Positions 1 to 7,003 of a DNA stretch of 39,442 nt are shown here, piece after piece. The position numbers and the translations under genes are program-made. This DNA is from an uncultured Bacilli bacterium (GTDB taxonomy: Bacteria; Bacillota_I; Bacilli_A; RF39; UBA660). Numbering within the stretch: the stretch's first letter is position 1; the number at the start of each line of letters is the position of its first letter. The notes beneath the pieces were generated by a model, which was not told the origin of the DNA, did no database searches, and worked only from the letters and a program-made list of their open reading frames with translations. The stretch is taken from the NCBI GenBank assembly GCA_947588685.1, contig CANPYM010000009.1:1-39442 (forward strand). Reading direction: 5' to 3'.

Positions 1-11
1 TTATTTTAAAA

Positions 12-40
12 GTATAAAAAGAAAATAACGAGACAAGATA
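12..40 (+). promoter_or_regulatory. possible forespore (sigma-G/F-like) promoter of spoVT
   Basis: GTATA at 12-16 and CAAGATA at 34-40 are separated by 17 nt. This resembles the sigma-G pattern GyATR / CATnHTA with one mismatch in the -10. spoVT is sigma-G dependent in B. subtilis. The match is short and could be chance in AT-rich DNA. Confidence 0.3.
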
Positions 41-57
41 TTAAAGAAGGTGATGAA

Positions 58-588
58 ATGGTAAATACTGGTATTATTCGTAAAATTGATGGTCTTGGTC
101 GCATTGTTATTCCTAAAGATATTCGGGAACAACTCCATCTTAAAGAAAATGATTATCTAGAGTTTTTAGTCTTTCAAGAAGGTTTTACTTTAAAAAAATA
201 TTCCAAAATTGGAAGATTACAAGGCTTAGCTCAAGAGTTAACGGATACTTTAAACCATTTTTTAGATGCCGAAGTACTTATAGCTGATCGTGATAAAATC
301 TTAGCTTATAGTGGTAAAGAACGATCTAAATACCTAAATCAAGATACCAGTATTAAGTTAGCTAAAGCGATTAGGCGTCGTGAATCTTTATTTGAACCAT
401 ATCGTAAAGAATTAGAAATTATTAATGGTGAGATTATTGAATGCTCCTACATTAATGAGACAATTATTTCGGATAGTGAAGAAGCCGGCATTATCACATT
501 ATATCGGACGGACAAAAGTGTTTCTGAAGAGGATCTTAAGATTGTCGGTATTGTCGCTGACTTTTTAACAAAGTATCTTGAACAATAA
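58..588 (+). CDS. spoVT: stage V sporulation protein T, AbrB-family regulator
   Basis: This is a DNA-binding regulator of late forespore gene expression. Residues 1-50 form an AbrB-type swapped-hairpin domain with the typical run GLGRIVIPKDIRE at about residues 12-24. Residues 60-176 match the GAF-like sensor half of SpoVT, ending in a segment (IVGIVADFLTKYLEQ) close to the B. subtilis C-terminus. The length of 176 aa compares with 178 aa in B. subtilis; plain AbrB is about half that size, so SpoVT is the better call. The ATG at 58 has an AGAAGGTGA ribosome site just upstream. It is transcribed alone; the -35 of the next promoter lies in its last codons. In Bacillus, abrB rather than spoVT sits beside metS, so the neighbourhood may reflect either paralogue. 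Confidence 0.93.
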   Translation: MVNTGIIRKIDGLGRIVIPKDIREQLHLKENDYLEFLVFQEGFTLKKYSKIGRLQGLAQELTDTLNHFLDAEVLIADRDKILAYSGKERSKYLNQDTSIKLAKAIRRRESLFEPYRKELEIINGEIIECSYINETIISDSEEAGIITLYRTDKSVSEEDLKIVGIVADFLTKYLEQ

Positions 589-606
589 TTTTTCCTATGT
601 TATAAT
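578..606 (+). promoter_or_regulatory. vegetative promoter of the T-box operon
   Basis: TTGAAC (578-583), a 17-nt spacer and TATAAT (601-606), with TG at 598-599 giving an extended -10. The -35 lies in the last codons of spoVT. Transcription should start near 613, just upstream of T-box stem I. Confidence 0.72.
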
Positions 607-612
607 AGCGTT

Positions 613-827
613 GATTAAGGCGATGAAGGAAAGAAGAATAGAGATTATTTAATAGAGAGCTTGGTTAGGTGAAAGCAAGCAAATAGGAACTATTTCGAAT
701 GGGTCTGGAGCTTCTTAGGGGATAATCCTAAGACGTTAACGGCGTTAAAGTTTTAAGGTAAACAATTGTTTACGAATAAAGGTGGTACCACGGCTTTTCG
801 TCCTTTTTTGGATGGCCGTGTTTTTTT
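613..827 (+). promoter_or_regulatory. T-box riboswitch leader, methionine specifier, with terminator
   Basis: This tRNA-sensing leader controls the dUTPase-like and metG genes. Stem I shows the AGAGAG bulge (654-659) and a GGTG distal loop motif. The specifier aligns to ATG at 699-701 when lined up with the B. subtilis glyQS leader through the shared GAGC end. A hairpin lies at about 714-734. The conserved T-box is at 778-793 with the acceptor-pairing TGGT at 783-786, which fits a tRNA with discriminator A, such as tRNA-Met. The terminator pairs CACGGC (789-794) with GCCGTG (815-820), has an extra helix inside and ends in seven T. Uncharged tRNA-Met should favour the antiterminator. A one-base shift would read TGG (Trp), but the downstream metG and the TGGT bulge favour Met. 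Confidence 0.93.
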
Positions 828-839
828 GTAGGTGATAAT

Positions 840-1301
840 ATGCGAAAATTTGAAAAGATTTCTTTTGCGCAATTTAAAAAGGATATTTTAGATGATCGAA
901 TGCTTTATGATAGTTATAGCTTACCCAAAAGAGAAACAAGATGCGCAGTAGGTTATGACTTTTATGCACTATGCGATTATATTATTCATCCGGGGGAGAT
1001 TAAAAAGATACCGACCGGTGTTAAAGCCCAAATGGAAGATGATGATGCATTATTCCTTTTAGATCGTAGTAGTATGGGCTTTAAATGGAATGTTCGAATG
1101 TGCAACCAAGTTGGTGTCATTGATGCCGATTATTATAATAATATTGATAATGAAGGTCATTTATGGATTTGTATCCAAAATGAAGGTGAAAAAGATTATG
1201 TAATTAAAAAGGGCGATGGAATATGTCAAGGTGTCTTTGTTAAATATTTAGTAACCGATGATGACAAGATCAAAGACGTAGCCAGACGCTCTACTTATTA
1301 G
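840..1301 (+). CDS. dUTPase-like protein (dUTPase/dCTP deaminase superfamily)
   Basis: This is probably a dUTP diphosphatase, which hydrolyses dUTP to dUMP and keeps uracil out of DNA. Trimeric dUTPase motifs can be followed in order: motif 1 AVGYDFYA (about 36-43), motif 2 DRSSMGFKW (about 75-83), motif 3 GVIDADYYN (about 92-100) with the catalytic Asp in GVID, and motif 4 GDGICQGVF (about 125-133). The protein ends at ARRSTY, and the glycine-rich motif 5 (usual form RGxxGFGSTG) is not recognisable, so activity is uncertain. The length of 153 aa is normal for a dUTPase. The ATG at 840 follows GGTGATA directly after the T-box terminator. It is cotranscribed with metG, 8 nt downstream, and so should respond to methionine starvation. 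The nearby ung fits a shared role in uracil exclusion. Confidence 0.75.
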   Translation: MRKFEKISFAQFKKDILDDRMLYDSYSLPKRETRCAVGYDFYALCDYIIHPGEIKKIPTGVKAQMEDDDALFLLDRSSMGFKWNVRMCNQVGVIDADYYNNIDNEGHLWICIQNEGEKDYVIKKGDGICQGVFVKYLVTDDDKIKDVARRSTY

Positions 1302-1309
1302 GAGGACTT

Positions 1310-2866
1310 ATGGAAAAGAAAAAATATTATATTAGTACAGCGATAGCTTATACTTCAGGTAAACCACATATTGGTAATACTTATGAAATTATTTTAGCTG
1401 ATGCTATCGCACGTTATAAAAGGGCTTTAGGCTATGATGTTTATTTTCAAACCGGTACTGATGAACATGGTGAGAAAATCGAGCTTAAAGCTAAAGAAGC
1501 AGGTGTAACACCTCAAGAATATGTTGATAAAGTAGCTGCTGATATCAAACGTATTTGGGATAAGATGAACACGAGCTATGATCGTTTTGTCAGAACAACT
1601 GATAAACGTCATGAAGAGCAAGTTCAAAAGATATTTAAGAAAATGTATGATAAAGGTGATATTTATAAAGGTGAATATAAAGGATTATATTGTACACCTT
1701 GTGAATCTTTCTGGACAGAATCACAATTAGTTGATGGAAAATGTCCAGATTGTGGAAGAGAAGTTAGTGTAGCTAGTGAGGAAGCTTACTTCTTTAAATT
1801 ATCAAAGTATCAAGATCGTTTAGTTGAATATATTGAATCACATCCTGATTTTATTCAACCAGAATCACGTAAAAATGAAATGTTAAATAACTTTATCAAA
1901 CCAGGTCTACAAGATTTATGTGTTTCTAGAACATCATTTAAATGGGGTATACCCGTAACTTTTGATGAAAAACATGTTGTTTATGTTTGGTTAGATGCTC
2001 TAACGAACTATATTACTAATATTGGTTTTGATGTTGATAATCCAACGGAAGAATTTAAAAAATGGTGGCCAGCTGACTTACATTTAATCGGTAAAGATAT
2101 CATTCGTTTTCATACTATTTATTGGCCATGTTTCTTATGGTCATTAGATGTTTCTTTACCACATCAAGTATTTGGACATCCTTGGCTTTTAACTAATAAT
2201 GATAAGATTGGTAAAAGTAGAGGTAACGCTATTTATGCCGATGATTTAGCTGATTTATTTGGTGTTGATGCGGTAAGATATTATGTTTTACACGAAATAC
2301 CATTTGCTAATGACGGTAATTTAACTTATGATTTATTAATTGAACGATATAACTCTGATTTAGCTAACATTTTAGGTAATTTAGTTAACAGAACTATTTC
2401 TATGGCTAAAAAATACTTTGAAGGAATTGTTCCTAAGGCTAATGCTTTGGAAGATGTGGATAACGATTTAATTAATACCGTTATAAATGCTTATCCTAAA
2501 ACGACAGAAGCTATGGATAACTTAAGAATTGCTGATGCGATTGATAATGTCTTTGAAATATTTAGACGTAGTAATAAATATATCGATGAGACAACTCCTT
2601 GGACTTTAGCTAAAGAAGGAAATATAGAGCGCCTTAGTACGGTTATCTATAATTTATTAGAAGCCATCAGGATTGGCGCCATCTTACTTCATCCTTTCTT
2701 ACCAGAGACAGCTGAAAAAATATTTGCCCAATTAAATACCGCTTTAACGGATTTTGCAAGCATTGAAACATTTGGTGGCTTAGAAAGTGGTAAAGAATTA
2801 AATGATCCAACACCATTATTTGCTCGGATTGATAAAGAAAAATTTTTAGAGGAATTAGCGCAATAA
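1310..2866 (+). CDS. metG: methionyl-tRNA synthetase
   Basis: This enzyme charges tRNA-Met with methionine using ATP. It is a class I synthetase with the HIGH-type motif HIGN at residues 20-23 and the KMSKS loop as KIGKS at 299-303. A four-cysteine zinc knuckle is present (C128, C131, C145, C148). The anticodon-binding helical domain runs from about 350 to 518. At 518 aa the protein lacks the C-terminal EMAP/Arc1p-type tRNA-binding domain that makes the B. subtilis enzyme about 660 aa; shorter forms of this kind occur in several bacteria. The ATG at 1310 follows an AGGAGG site. It is the second gene of a T-box operon with a Met specifier, so it is autoregulated through uncharged tRNA-Met. A terminator overlaps its stop codon. 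Confidence 0.97.
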   Translation: MEKKKYYISTAIAYTSGKPHIGNTYEIILADAIARYKRALGYDVYFQTGTDEHGEKIELKAKEAGVTPQEYVDKVAADIKRIWDKMNTSYDRFVRTTDKRHEEQVQKIFKKMYDKGDIYKGEYKGLYCTPCESFWTESQLVDGKCPDCGREVSVASEEAYFFKLSKYQDRLVEYIESHPDFIQPESRKNEMLNNFIKPGLQDLCVSRTSFKWGIPVTFDEKHVVYVWLDALTNYITNIGFDVDNPTEEFKKWWPADLHLIGKDIIRFHTIYWPCFLWSLDVSLPHQVFGHPWLLTNNDKIGKSRGNAIYADDLADLFGVDAVRYYVLHEIPFANDGNLTYDLLIERYNSDLANILGNLVNRTISMAKKYFEGIVPKANALEDVDNDLINTVINAYPKTTEAMDNLRIADAIDNVFEIFRRSNKYIDETTPWTLAKEGNIERLSTVIYNLLEAIRIGAILLHPFLPETAEKIFAQLNTALTDFASIETFGGLESGKELNDPTPLFARIDKEKFLEELAQ

Positions 2867-2876
2867 TTCCTTTTTT
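2851..2876 (+). terminator. intrinsic terminator of metG
   Basis: GGAATTA (2851-2857) pairs with TAATTCC (2864-2870), loop GCGCAA, then six T. The 5' arm is coding sequence and the metG stop TAA starts the 3' arm. Confidence 0.87.
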
Positions 2877-2920
2877 GTTGTAAAGTGATGTAAAATGTAT
2901 GCATTTGTCGATAACAATTT

Positions 2921-2949
2921 TAAGCATAATTTTTTTAGTATGTTATACT
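2921..2949 (+). promoter_or_regulatory. extended -10 promoter upstream of the small ORF and tatD
   Basis: TATACT at 2944-2949 has TG at 2941-2942. The best -35 at 17-nt spacing is TAAGCA (2921-2926), which is weak. Confidence 0.45.
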
Positions 2950-2971
2950 TAAAACTGTTAGGAGAGATTTT

Positions 2972-3133
2972 ATGATAACCAAAGATAAGTATGCGATGAA
3001 AGTAGTTTTAAATTTTATTCTATTTTTACTATTCATAATTATTGGAAGTTTTGTTGTAAGCTTAGAATGTATTGATTTAGCATACGTTATTGCTTTTCTT
3101 ATCTTTGCTTTTAAATTCTTTAGATTGGATTGA
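2972..3133 (+). CDS. small membrane protein (53 aa), unrecognised
   Basis: A 53-codon frame starts at an ATG preceded by TTAGGAGAG at good spacing and ends with TGA. The product begins with a short charged stretch (MITKDKY). It then has two hydrophobic segments, at about residues 11-30 and 37-50, joined by a short loop containing Glu and Asp. It ends in FFRLD. Its stop lies 4 nt before the tatD start, and tatD has no strong ribosome site of its own, so the two may be translationally coupled. I recognise no family. It could instead be only a leader peptide. Support rests on the ribosome site, the promoter and the clean two-helix pattern. Confidence 0.55.
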   Translation: MITKDKYAMKVVLNFILFLLFIIIGSFVVSLECIDLAYVIAFLIFAFKFFRLD

Positions 3134-3137
3134 TAGT

Positions 3138-3884
3138 ATGATTGATACCCATTGTCATATTTTCAAAGAATACTATAGTGACATTGAAGATGTCATAAAT
3201 AGGATGAATGGATATATGATTGTTGCTGGTTGTGATGATAAAACTAATTTAGAAGTGGTTGAACTTGTAAACAAATATGATAAAGTATTTGGTGTTTTAG
3301 GTATTCAACCCGAAGAAGTTGATAAAGTAACTAAAGATAGTTATAAAATCATTGAAGATAATTTAAACAATCCTAAAATTGTTGGTTTTGGGGAGATTGG
3401 CTTAGATTATCATTATGGTGAGACTAATAAAGATAAGCAACAAACAATTTTTAGAAAAATGATGGAATTAGCTGATAAATATCATAAAACAGCTGTTATT
3501 CATAGTCGTGATGCGATTAATGACACCTTAGATATAATTAAGGAATATCCAAATGTTAAATGTGATCTTCATTGTTATTCTTCAAGTTTAGAAATGGCGC
3601 ATGAGTTTGTTAAAAGAGGATGTATGTTAGGTATAGGTGGGGTTTTAACATTTAAAAATGCTAAAAAACTTGTCCAAGTTGTAAGCGAAATACCTTTAGA
3701 ATACCTTCTTTTAGAAACCGATAGTCCATATCTATCGCCCGAACCACATCGTGGGGAAGTAAACGATCCGATGAATGCTCGTTTAGTTGCTCAAAAAATA
3801 GCTGAAATAAAAGAAATTTCTTTAGAAAAAGTCCTTGAAGTTACAACTGATAATGCCATTCGTCAATTTGACTTGCCACTATAG
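3138..3884 (+). CDS. tatD: TatD family metal-dependent hydrolase/DNase
   Basis: This is a metal-dependent hydrolase of the TatD/YcfH family; related proteins act as 3'-5' exonucleases in DNA repair. Motifs are THCH at the N-terminus (residues 4-7, first metal ligands), GEIGLDYHY (acidic ligand and conserved core), HSRDA (His ligand) and LLLETDSPYL (last Asp ligand). The length of 248 aa is typical. I chose the ATG at 3138, which gives the usual start MIDTHCH; the longer frame from TTG at 3090 would add a hydrophobic stretch that overlaps the small upstream ORF. The order metG-tatD-3D protein is as in Bacillus (metS-yabD-yabE). The -35 of the next promoter lies in its last codons. Confidence 0.92.
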   Translation: MIDTHCHIFKEYYSDIEDVINRMNGYMIVAGCDDKTNLEVVELVNKYDKVFGVLGIQPEEVDKVTKDSYKIIEDNLNNPKIVGFGEIGLDYHYGETNKDKQQTIFRKMMELADKYHKTAVIHSRDAINDTLDIIKEYPNVKCDLHCYSSSLEMAHEFVKRGCMLGIGGVLTFKNAKKLVQVVSEIPLEYLLLETDSPYLSPEPHRGEVNDPMNARLVAQKIAEIKEISLEKVLEVTTDNAIRQFDLPL

Positions 3885-3896
3885 GTATGATAAAAT
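3868..3896 (+). promoter_or_regulatory. promoter of the G5/3D protein gene
   Basis: TTGACT (3868-3873), 17-nt spacer and TAAAAT (3891-3896), with TG at 3888-3889. The -35 is inside the 3' end of tatD. Confidence 0.63.
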
Positions 3897-3921
3897 TATT
3901 TAAGTCAAATGAGGTGACTAT

Positions 3922-4626
3922 ATGGATATATATTTGCTTCAACTTTTAGGAAATTGGCTATCAGTATTATGTGTAACATTAACATCTTTTTTTGGCATTA
4001 ATGTCTATAAAGAAGATAAACAAGATATTGAAAACACCAGTTACACAAAGACAGCTACCGTTGTCAATCAAGTTGTTGGATATAAAACGGAATATGTTTA
4101 TAATAATAAAAAGCCATCTGATTCAACTCCGGAAGTTCTTCAAGAGGGTGAATATGGCTTAATTTATAATTATGAAGACGGAAAGACAAGTGTCTTACGT
4201 AATAGTGTTAATAAGATTGTAGAAGTTGGTACAGCTAAAGCAAGCAAATATACTGGCCGAATAACTACTTATACACCATATTGTGCAGGATGTAGTAAAG
4301 CTGGTAACGTAGCTTGTTATACGAAAGATCATAAAAAGTTTAGTCTTAAGAAGAATGGTCACTTTTATGTTGATGATGAATATGGTCAAGTTAGAATATT
4401 AGCAGCAGCTTTAACCGTTTTCCCTTGTGGAACTATTATTCAAGTTGATACTGGTATGACCGCACCATTTAATGCTGTTGTCTTAGATACCGGCGGAACA
4501 ATGCGTAAAGCTATGCGTAATGGTTATGTTTGGATGGATTTAGCTTTTTCTAAACCAAACAAAGCCGAAGCTAAAAAAATAAGTACCAAAAATGCAAAAT
4601 TTACAGTTCAAAGATGGGGTTGGTAA
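3922..4626 (+). CDS. membrane-anchored G5/3D-domain protein, YabE-like
   Basis: This is a probable extracellular cell-wall-active protein. An N-terminal hydrophobic segment (about residues 5-26) would anchor or export it. Residues 40-100 resemble a G5-type domain (VVGYKTEYVYNNKKP, then EGEYGLIYNYEDGK). Residues 110-234 form a 3D domain, named for three aspartates, seen here in QVDTG, VLDTGG and WMDLAF. 3D domains occur in YabE/Rpf-type proteins, in SpoIIQ-type wall enzymes and in MltA-type lytic transglycosylases. The position after tatD and before ksgA matches Bacillus yabE. The domain has extra cysteines (TPYCAGC, VACY, FPCG) that could form disulfides or bind metal. RBS is GAGGTGA; a terminator overlaps the stop. 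Confidence 0.82.
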   Translation: MDIYLLQLLGNWLSVLCVTLTSFFGINVYKEDKQDIENTSYTKTATVVNQVVGYKTEYVYNNKKPSDSTPEVLQEGEYGLIYNYEDGKTSVLRNSVNKIVEVGTAKASKYTGRITTYTPYCAGCSKAGNVACYTKDHKKFSLKKNGHFYVDDEYGQVRILAAALTVFPCGTIIQVDTGMTAPFNAVVLDTGGTMRKAMRNGYVWMDLAFSKPNKAEAKKISTKNAKFTVQRWGW

Positions 4627-4639
4627 CTCTATCTTTTTT
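4610..4639 (+). terminator. intrinsic terminator of the 3D protein gene
   Basis: A stem of about 12 bp (4610-4621 with 4625-4636) contains a few G-U pairs and encloses a tight GGT loop, followed by T. The stop codon lies at the top of the hairpin. Confidence 0.7.
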
Positions 4640-4644
4640 ATATC

Positions 4645-4673
4645 TTAACAAAAAAATAAAAATATTATATAAT
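4645..4673 (+). promoter_or_regulatory. promoter of the lipoprotein gene
   Basis: TTAACA (4645-4650), 17-nt spacer and TATAAT (4668-4673). Confidence 0.72.
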
Positions 4674-4704
4674 TAACATAGACAAGGTTAAAAAGGAGTA
4701 ATGT

Positions 4705-5391
4705 ATGAGAAGGATATTTAATGCTTTATTTGTTTTAACATTTATGATAATTGCCCTTAATTGTTTGACGGGTTGTGATACGGATAGTAGTTATGATTTT
4801 GATGACTCATTAGATGAAGAGGAAGAAACGATTAATGAAGATATGGAAGCATTAAATAAAAACATTGTCGGTAGAGGTGCTATTATGGCTAATGGCAAAT
4901 TCATTGTTTTGTTAACAAATAATAATGCTATACCTGTTGCGATAACATATAATGTTGAATTTTATGATGAAGATGAGAACATAATTGATACTTTTGATGG
5001 TAATTCAGATTGCGTTGGAGCTAACCAAACGTTTCTTGATGAATTATATGATGCTCCAGACACATTTGCAAAATACAAAATATATGTAAAAACTAATAGC
5101 TCAATATATATGTCATACACAGATAAAGTTAACATAACTTCTAACAATGATCAAAGCAAAATAAATATTCACTTAAGCAATCCAACCAGCCATCATTTTA
5201 GAAGAATTGAACTTGCTGTTTTATATTATCAAGGTGATAATATTGTTGGATATAAGATTGAAAGATCAATTGAACTAGATGCTAAAGCAACAGAGGATGT
5301 TATTTCTTATTATGTTAGTGATAAGAGTTATAATCATGTTAAGTTCGATAATTACAAAGTTTTCGTAAACAAAGCTTATGTATATGATTAA
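4705..5391 (+). CDS. acidic lipoprotein of unknown function
   Basis: The N-terminus is a clear lipoprotein signal: RR, a hydrophobic run, then the lipobox LTGC with Cys24 as the lipidated residue. It should sit on the outer face of the membrane. A strongly acidic linker (about residues 25-50) follows. The rest looks like two beta-rich halves: residues 52-140 contain GRGAIMANGKFIVLLTNNN, typical of a FxLAK-like or immunoglobulin-like fold, and 145-228 contain a similar pattern (SNPTSHHFRRIELAVLYY). The halves resemble each other loosely and may be a duplication. I recognise no specific family. It stands between the yabE-like gene and ksgA, where Bacillus has rnmV. It has its own promoter and terminator, with RBS AAGGAG. 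Confidence 0.8.
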   Translation: MRRIFNALFVLTFMIIALNCLTGCDTDSSYDFDDSLDEEEETINEDMEALNKNIVGRGAIMANGKFIVLLTNNNAIPVAITYNVEFYDEDENIIDTFDGNSDCVGANQTFLDELYDAPDTFAKYKIYVKTNSSIYMSYTDKVNITSNNDQSKINIHLSNPTSHHFRRIELAVLYYQGDNIVGYKIERSIELDAKATEDVISYYVSDKSYNHVKFDNYKVFVNKAYVYD

Positions 5392-5399
5392 TAATTAAT

Positions 5400-5425
5400 G
5401 AGTCTTTATTAGGACTCTTTTTTTT
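5400..5425 (+). terminator. intrinsic terminator of the lipoprotein gene
   Basis: GAGTC (5400-5404) pairs with GACTC (5413-5417), followed by eight T. The T-tract runs into the ksgA promoter. Confidence 0.8.
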
Positions 5426-5433
5426 GTTATAAT
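5425..5433 (+). promoter_or_regulatory. extended -10 of the ksgA promoter
   Basis: TGTTATAAT begins at the last T of the preceding terminator tract. Only 15 nt separate it from the ksgA ATG. No good -35 is seen. Confidence 0.55.
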
Positions 5434-5448
5434 TGAAGTGGTGATTTT

Positions 5449-6282
5449 ATGGAATATTCGCCTAAAAAGATGCAAGAACATTTAGATAGTGAATCTTTTC
5501 ATTTAAAGAAACAATTTGGTCAAAACTTTATTGTTGATGAAAATATTATTGATAGTATTATAAGAAAAGCCTTTATTGATAAAGATACGCTTGTCATTGA
5601 AATAGGGCCCGGTGCGGGATCACTAACTTATAAATTAGCGCAGGTTGCCCAAAATGTTTTATGTTATGAAATAGATACAACCCTAGAAAATATTTTAAAG
5701 ACTAATCTAAAAGATTGTTCTAATGTTGAGGTAAAGTATCAAGATTTTCTAAAGGCTGATGTTTTAATTGATTTAAAAAAATATACTTATAAAAAAATAT
5801 ATGTTGTTGCGAATCTTCCATATTACATAACCACCCCAATTATTATTAAAATTATTGAAGATAAATTACCGATTGATAAAATTGTAGTTATGGTTCAAAA
5901 GGAAGTTGGCGATCGCTTTAAAGCTAAACCAGGTACTAAAGATTATGGCTCTTTATCTGTATATTTAAATTATTACTATGAAGTTCAAAAATTAATGGAT
6001 GTTAGTCGTAATGTTTTTATTCCTAAACCTAATGTTGATAGTATCGTTGTATCATTTACCCGTAAAGATACGCAAGATAAAGTTTTAAATGAAGATATTT
6101 TCTTTAAATTGATAAGAGATAGTTTTAATCAAAAACGTAAGACTTTAAAGAATAATTTAAGAGATTATGATTTAGATTGTATTGAAGAAGTACTTAAAAA
6201 ATATCATCTTGATTTAAGCGTTCGGGCCGAAGCTTTAAGTATTGAAATATTTATTGATATAGCTAATGCATTAAGTAGGTGA
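5449..6282 (+). CDS. ksgA: 16S rRNA (adenine1518-N6/adenine1519-N6)-dimethyltransferase
   Basis: KsgA dimethylates two adjacent adenines in the last helix of 16S rRNA during small-subunit maturation, using SAM. The N-terminal KKQFGQNFIVD (about 24-34) and the SAM-binding motif EIGPGAGSLT (about 50-59) are typical. NLPYYITTPI (about 124-133) carries the catalytic NLPY. The helical C-terminal domain includes FNQKRKTLKNNL. The length of 277 aa is normal. Its place after tatD and a yabE-like gene is the Bacillus order minus rnmV. ung follows 3 nt later, with its ribosome site (TAGGTGAAGT) spanning the ksgA stop TGA, so the two are cotranscribed. Confidence 0.97.
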   Translation: MEYSPKKMQEHLDSESFHLKKQFGQNFIVDENIIDSIIRKAFIDKDTLVIEIGPGAGSLTYKLAQVAQNVLCYEIDTTLENILKTNLKDCSNVEVKYQDFLKADVLIDLKKYTYKKIYVVANLPYYITTPIIIKIIEDKLPIDKIVVMVQKEVGDRFKAKPGTKDYGSLSVYLNYYYEVQKLMDVSRNVFIPKPNVDSIVVSFTRKDTQDKVLNEDIFFKLIRDSFNQKRKTLKNNLRDYDLDCIEEVLKKYHLDLSVRAEALSIEIFIDIANALSR

Positions 6283-6285
6283 AGT

Positions 6286-6936
6286 ATGATTAATAAAAAA
6301 TGGGATGAAGTTTTAAAAGATGATCTTAAGCAAGATTATTTTCGTAAGCTTGGTATCTTTGTTAAAAATGAGTATAGAACGAAAAGATGCTTTCCACCTT
6401 ATGAAAACATCTTTGATGCTTTAAGATTTACGGATTATGATGAGGTTAAAGTGGTCATATTAGGTCAAGATCCTTATCATGGCTTAGGAGAAGCTCATGG
6501 CTTGTCATTCTCGGTTAAAGAAGGTGTTCCTATGCCACCATCACTTCAAAATATTTTTAAAGAATTAGAAGATGATTTAGGTATTAAAAGAACTAAAAGT
6601 GATTTAACCGATTGGGCTAAAGAAGGGGTTTTACTTTTAAACTCTATTATGACAGTTCAAAAAGACCGCCCTTTGTCTCATAAAGATCAGGGCTGGGAAA
6701 TATTTACTGATAACATTATTAAATATTTAAATGATCGTGAAAAACCAGTTATCTTTGTCTTATGGGGTAGCTTTGCTAGAAGTAAAAAAGCATTGATAAC
6801 GAATAAGAGACATTATATCATTGAATCACCCCATCCATCACCTTTATCCGCATACCGTGGATTCTTTGGTAGTAAGCCTTTTAGTAAGATTAATAAAATA
6901 TTATCAGAAAATGGTGAAAAACCCATTAATTGGTAA
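6286..6936 (+). CDS. ung: uracil-DNA glycosylase
   Basis: This family 1 uracil-DNA glycosylase starts base-excision repair by removing uracil from DNA. The catalytic water-activating motif GQDPYHG is at about residues 58-64. The uracil-recognition region LLLNSIMTVQ is at about 109-118. The leucine-loop motif HPSPLSAYRGFFG is near residue 182. The length of 216 aa is normal. It is second in an operon with ksgA. A dUTPase-like gene upstream in the window would act in the same pathway of limiting uracil in DNA. A terminator overlaps its stop codon. Confidence 0.97.
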   Translation: MINKKWDEVLKDDLKQDYFRKLGIFVKNEYRTKRCFPPYENIFDALRFTDYDEVKVVILGQDPYHGLGEAHGLSFSVKEGVPMPPSLQNIFKELEDDLGIKRTKSDLTDWAKEGVLLLNSIMTVQKDRPLSHKDQGWEIFTDNIIKYLNDREKPVIFVLWGSFARSKKALITNKRHYIIESPHPSPLSAYRGFFGSKPFSKINKILSENGEKPINW

Positions 6937-6954
6937 GATTTATTAATCTTTTTT
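6935..6954 (+). terminator. intrinsic terminator of ksgA-ung
   Basis: AAGATT (6935-6940) pairs with AATCTT (6945-6950) around TATT, then T. The stem begins inside the ung stop codon. Confidence 0.67.
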
Positions 6955-6958
6955 CGTG

Positions 6959-6987
6959 TTGTAAAAAAGGGCGTTTTATATTACAAT
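6959..6987 (+). promoter_or_regulatory. promoter of tilS-ftsH
   Basis: TTGTAA (6959-6964), 17-nt spacer and TACAAT (6982-6987). Only 16 nt lie between the -10 and the chosen tilS ATG. Confidence 0.75.
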
Positions 6988-7003
6988 ATAAGTGGTGGTT
7001 TGG

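Noticed and set aside
699-702. TGG (Trp) as T-box specifier, one base downstream
   Set aside because: Alignment with glyQS favours ATG, the acceptor bulge TGGT fits a tRNA with discriminator A, and the regulated synthetase is metG.
3090-3137. Longer tatD from TTG at 3090
   Set aside because: Adds a hydrophobic run that overlaps a better-supported small ORF; the start MIDTHCH at 3138 is standard for the family.
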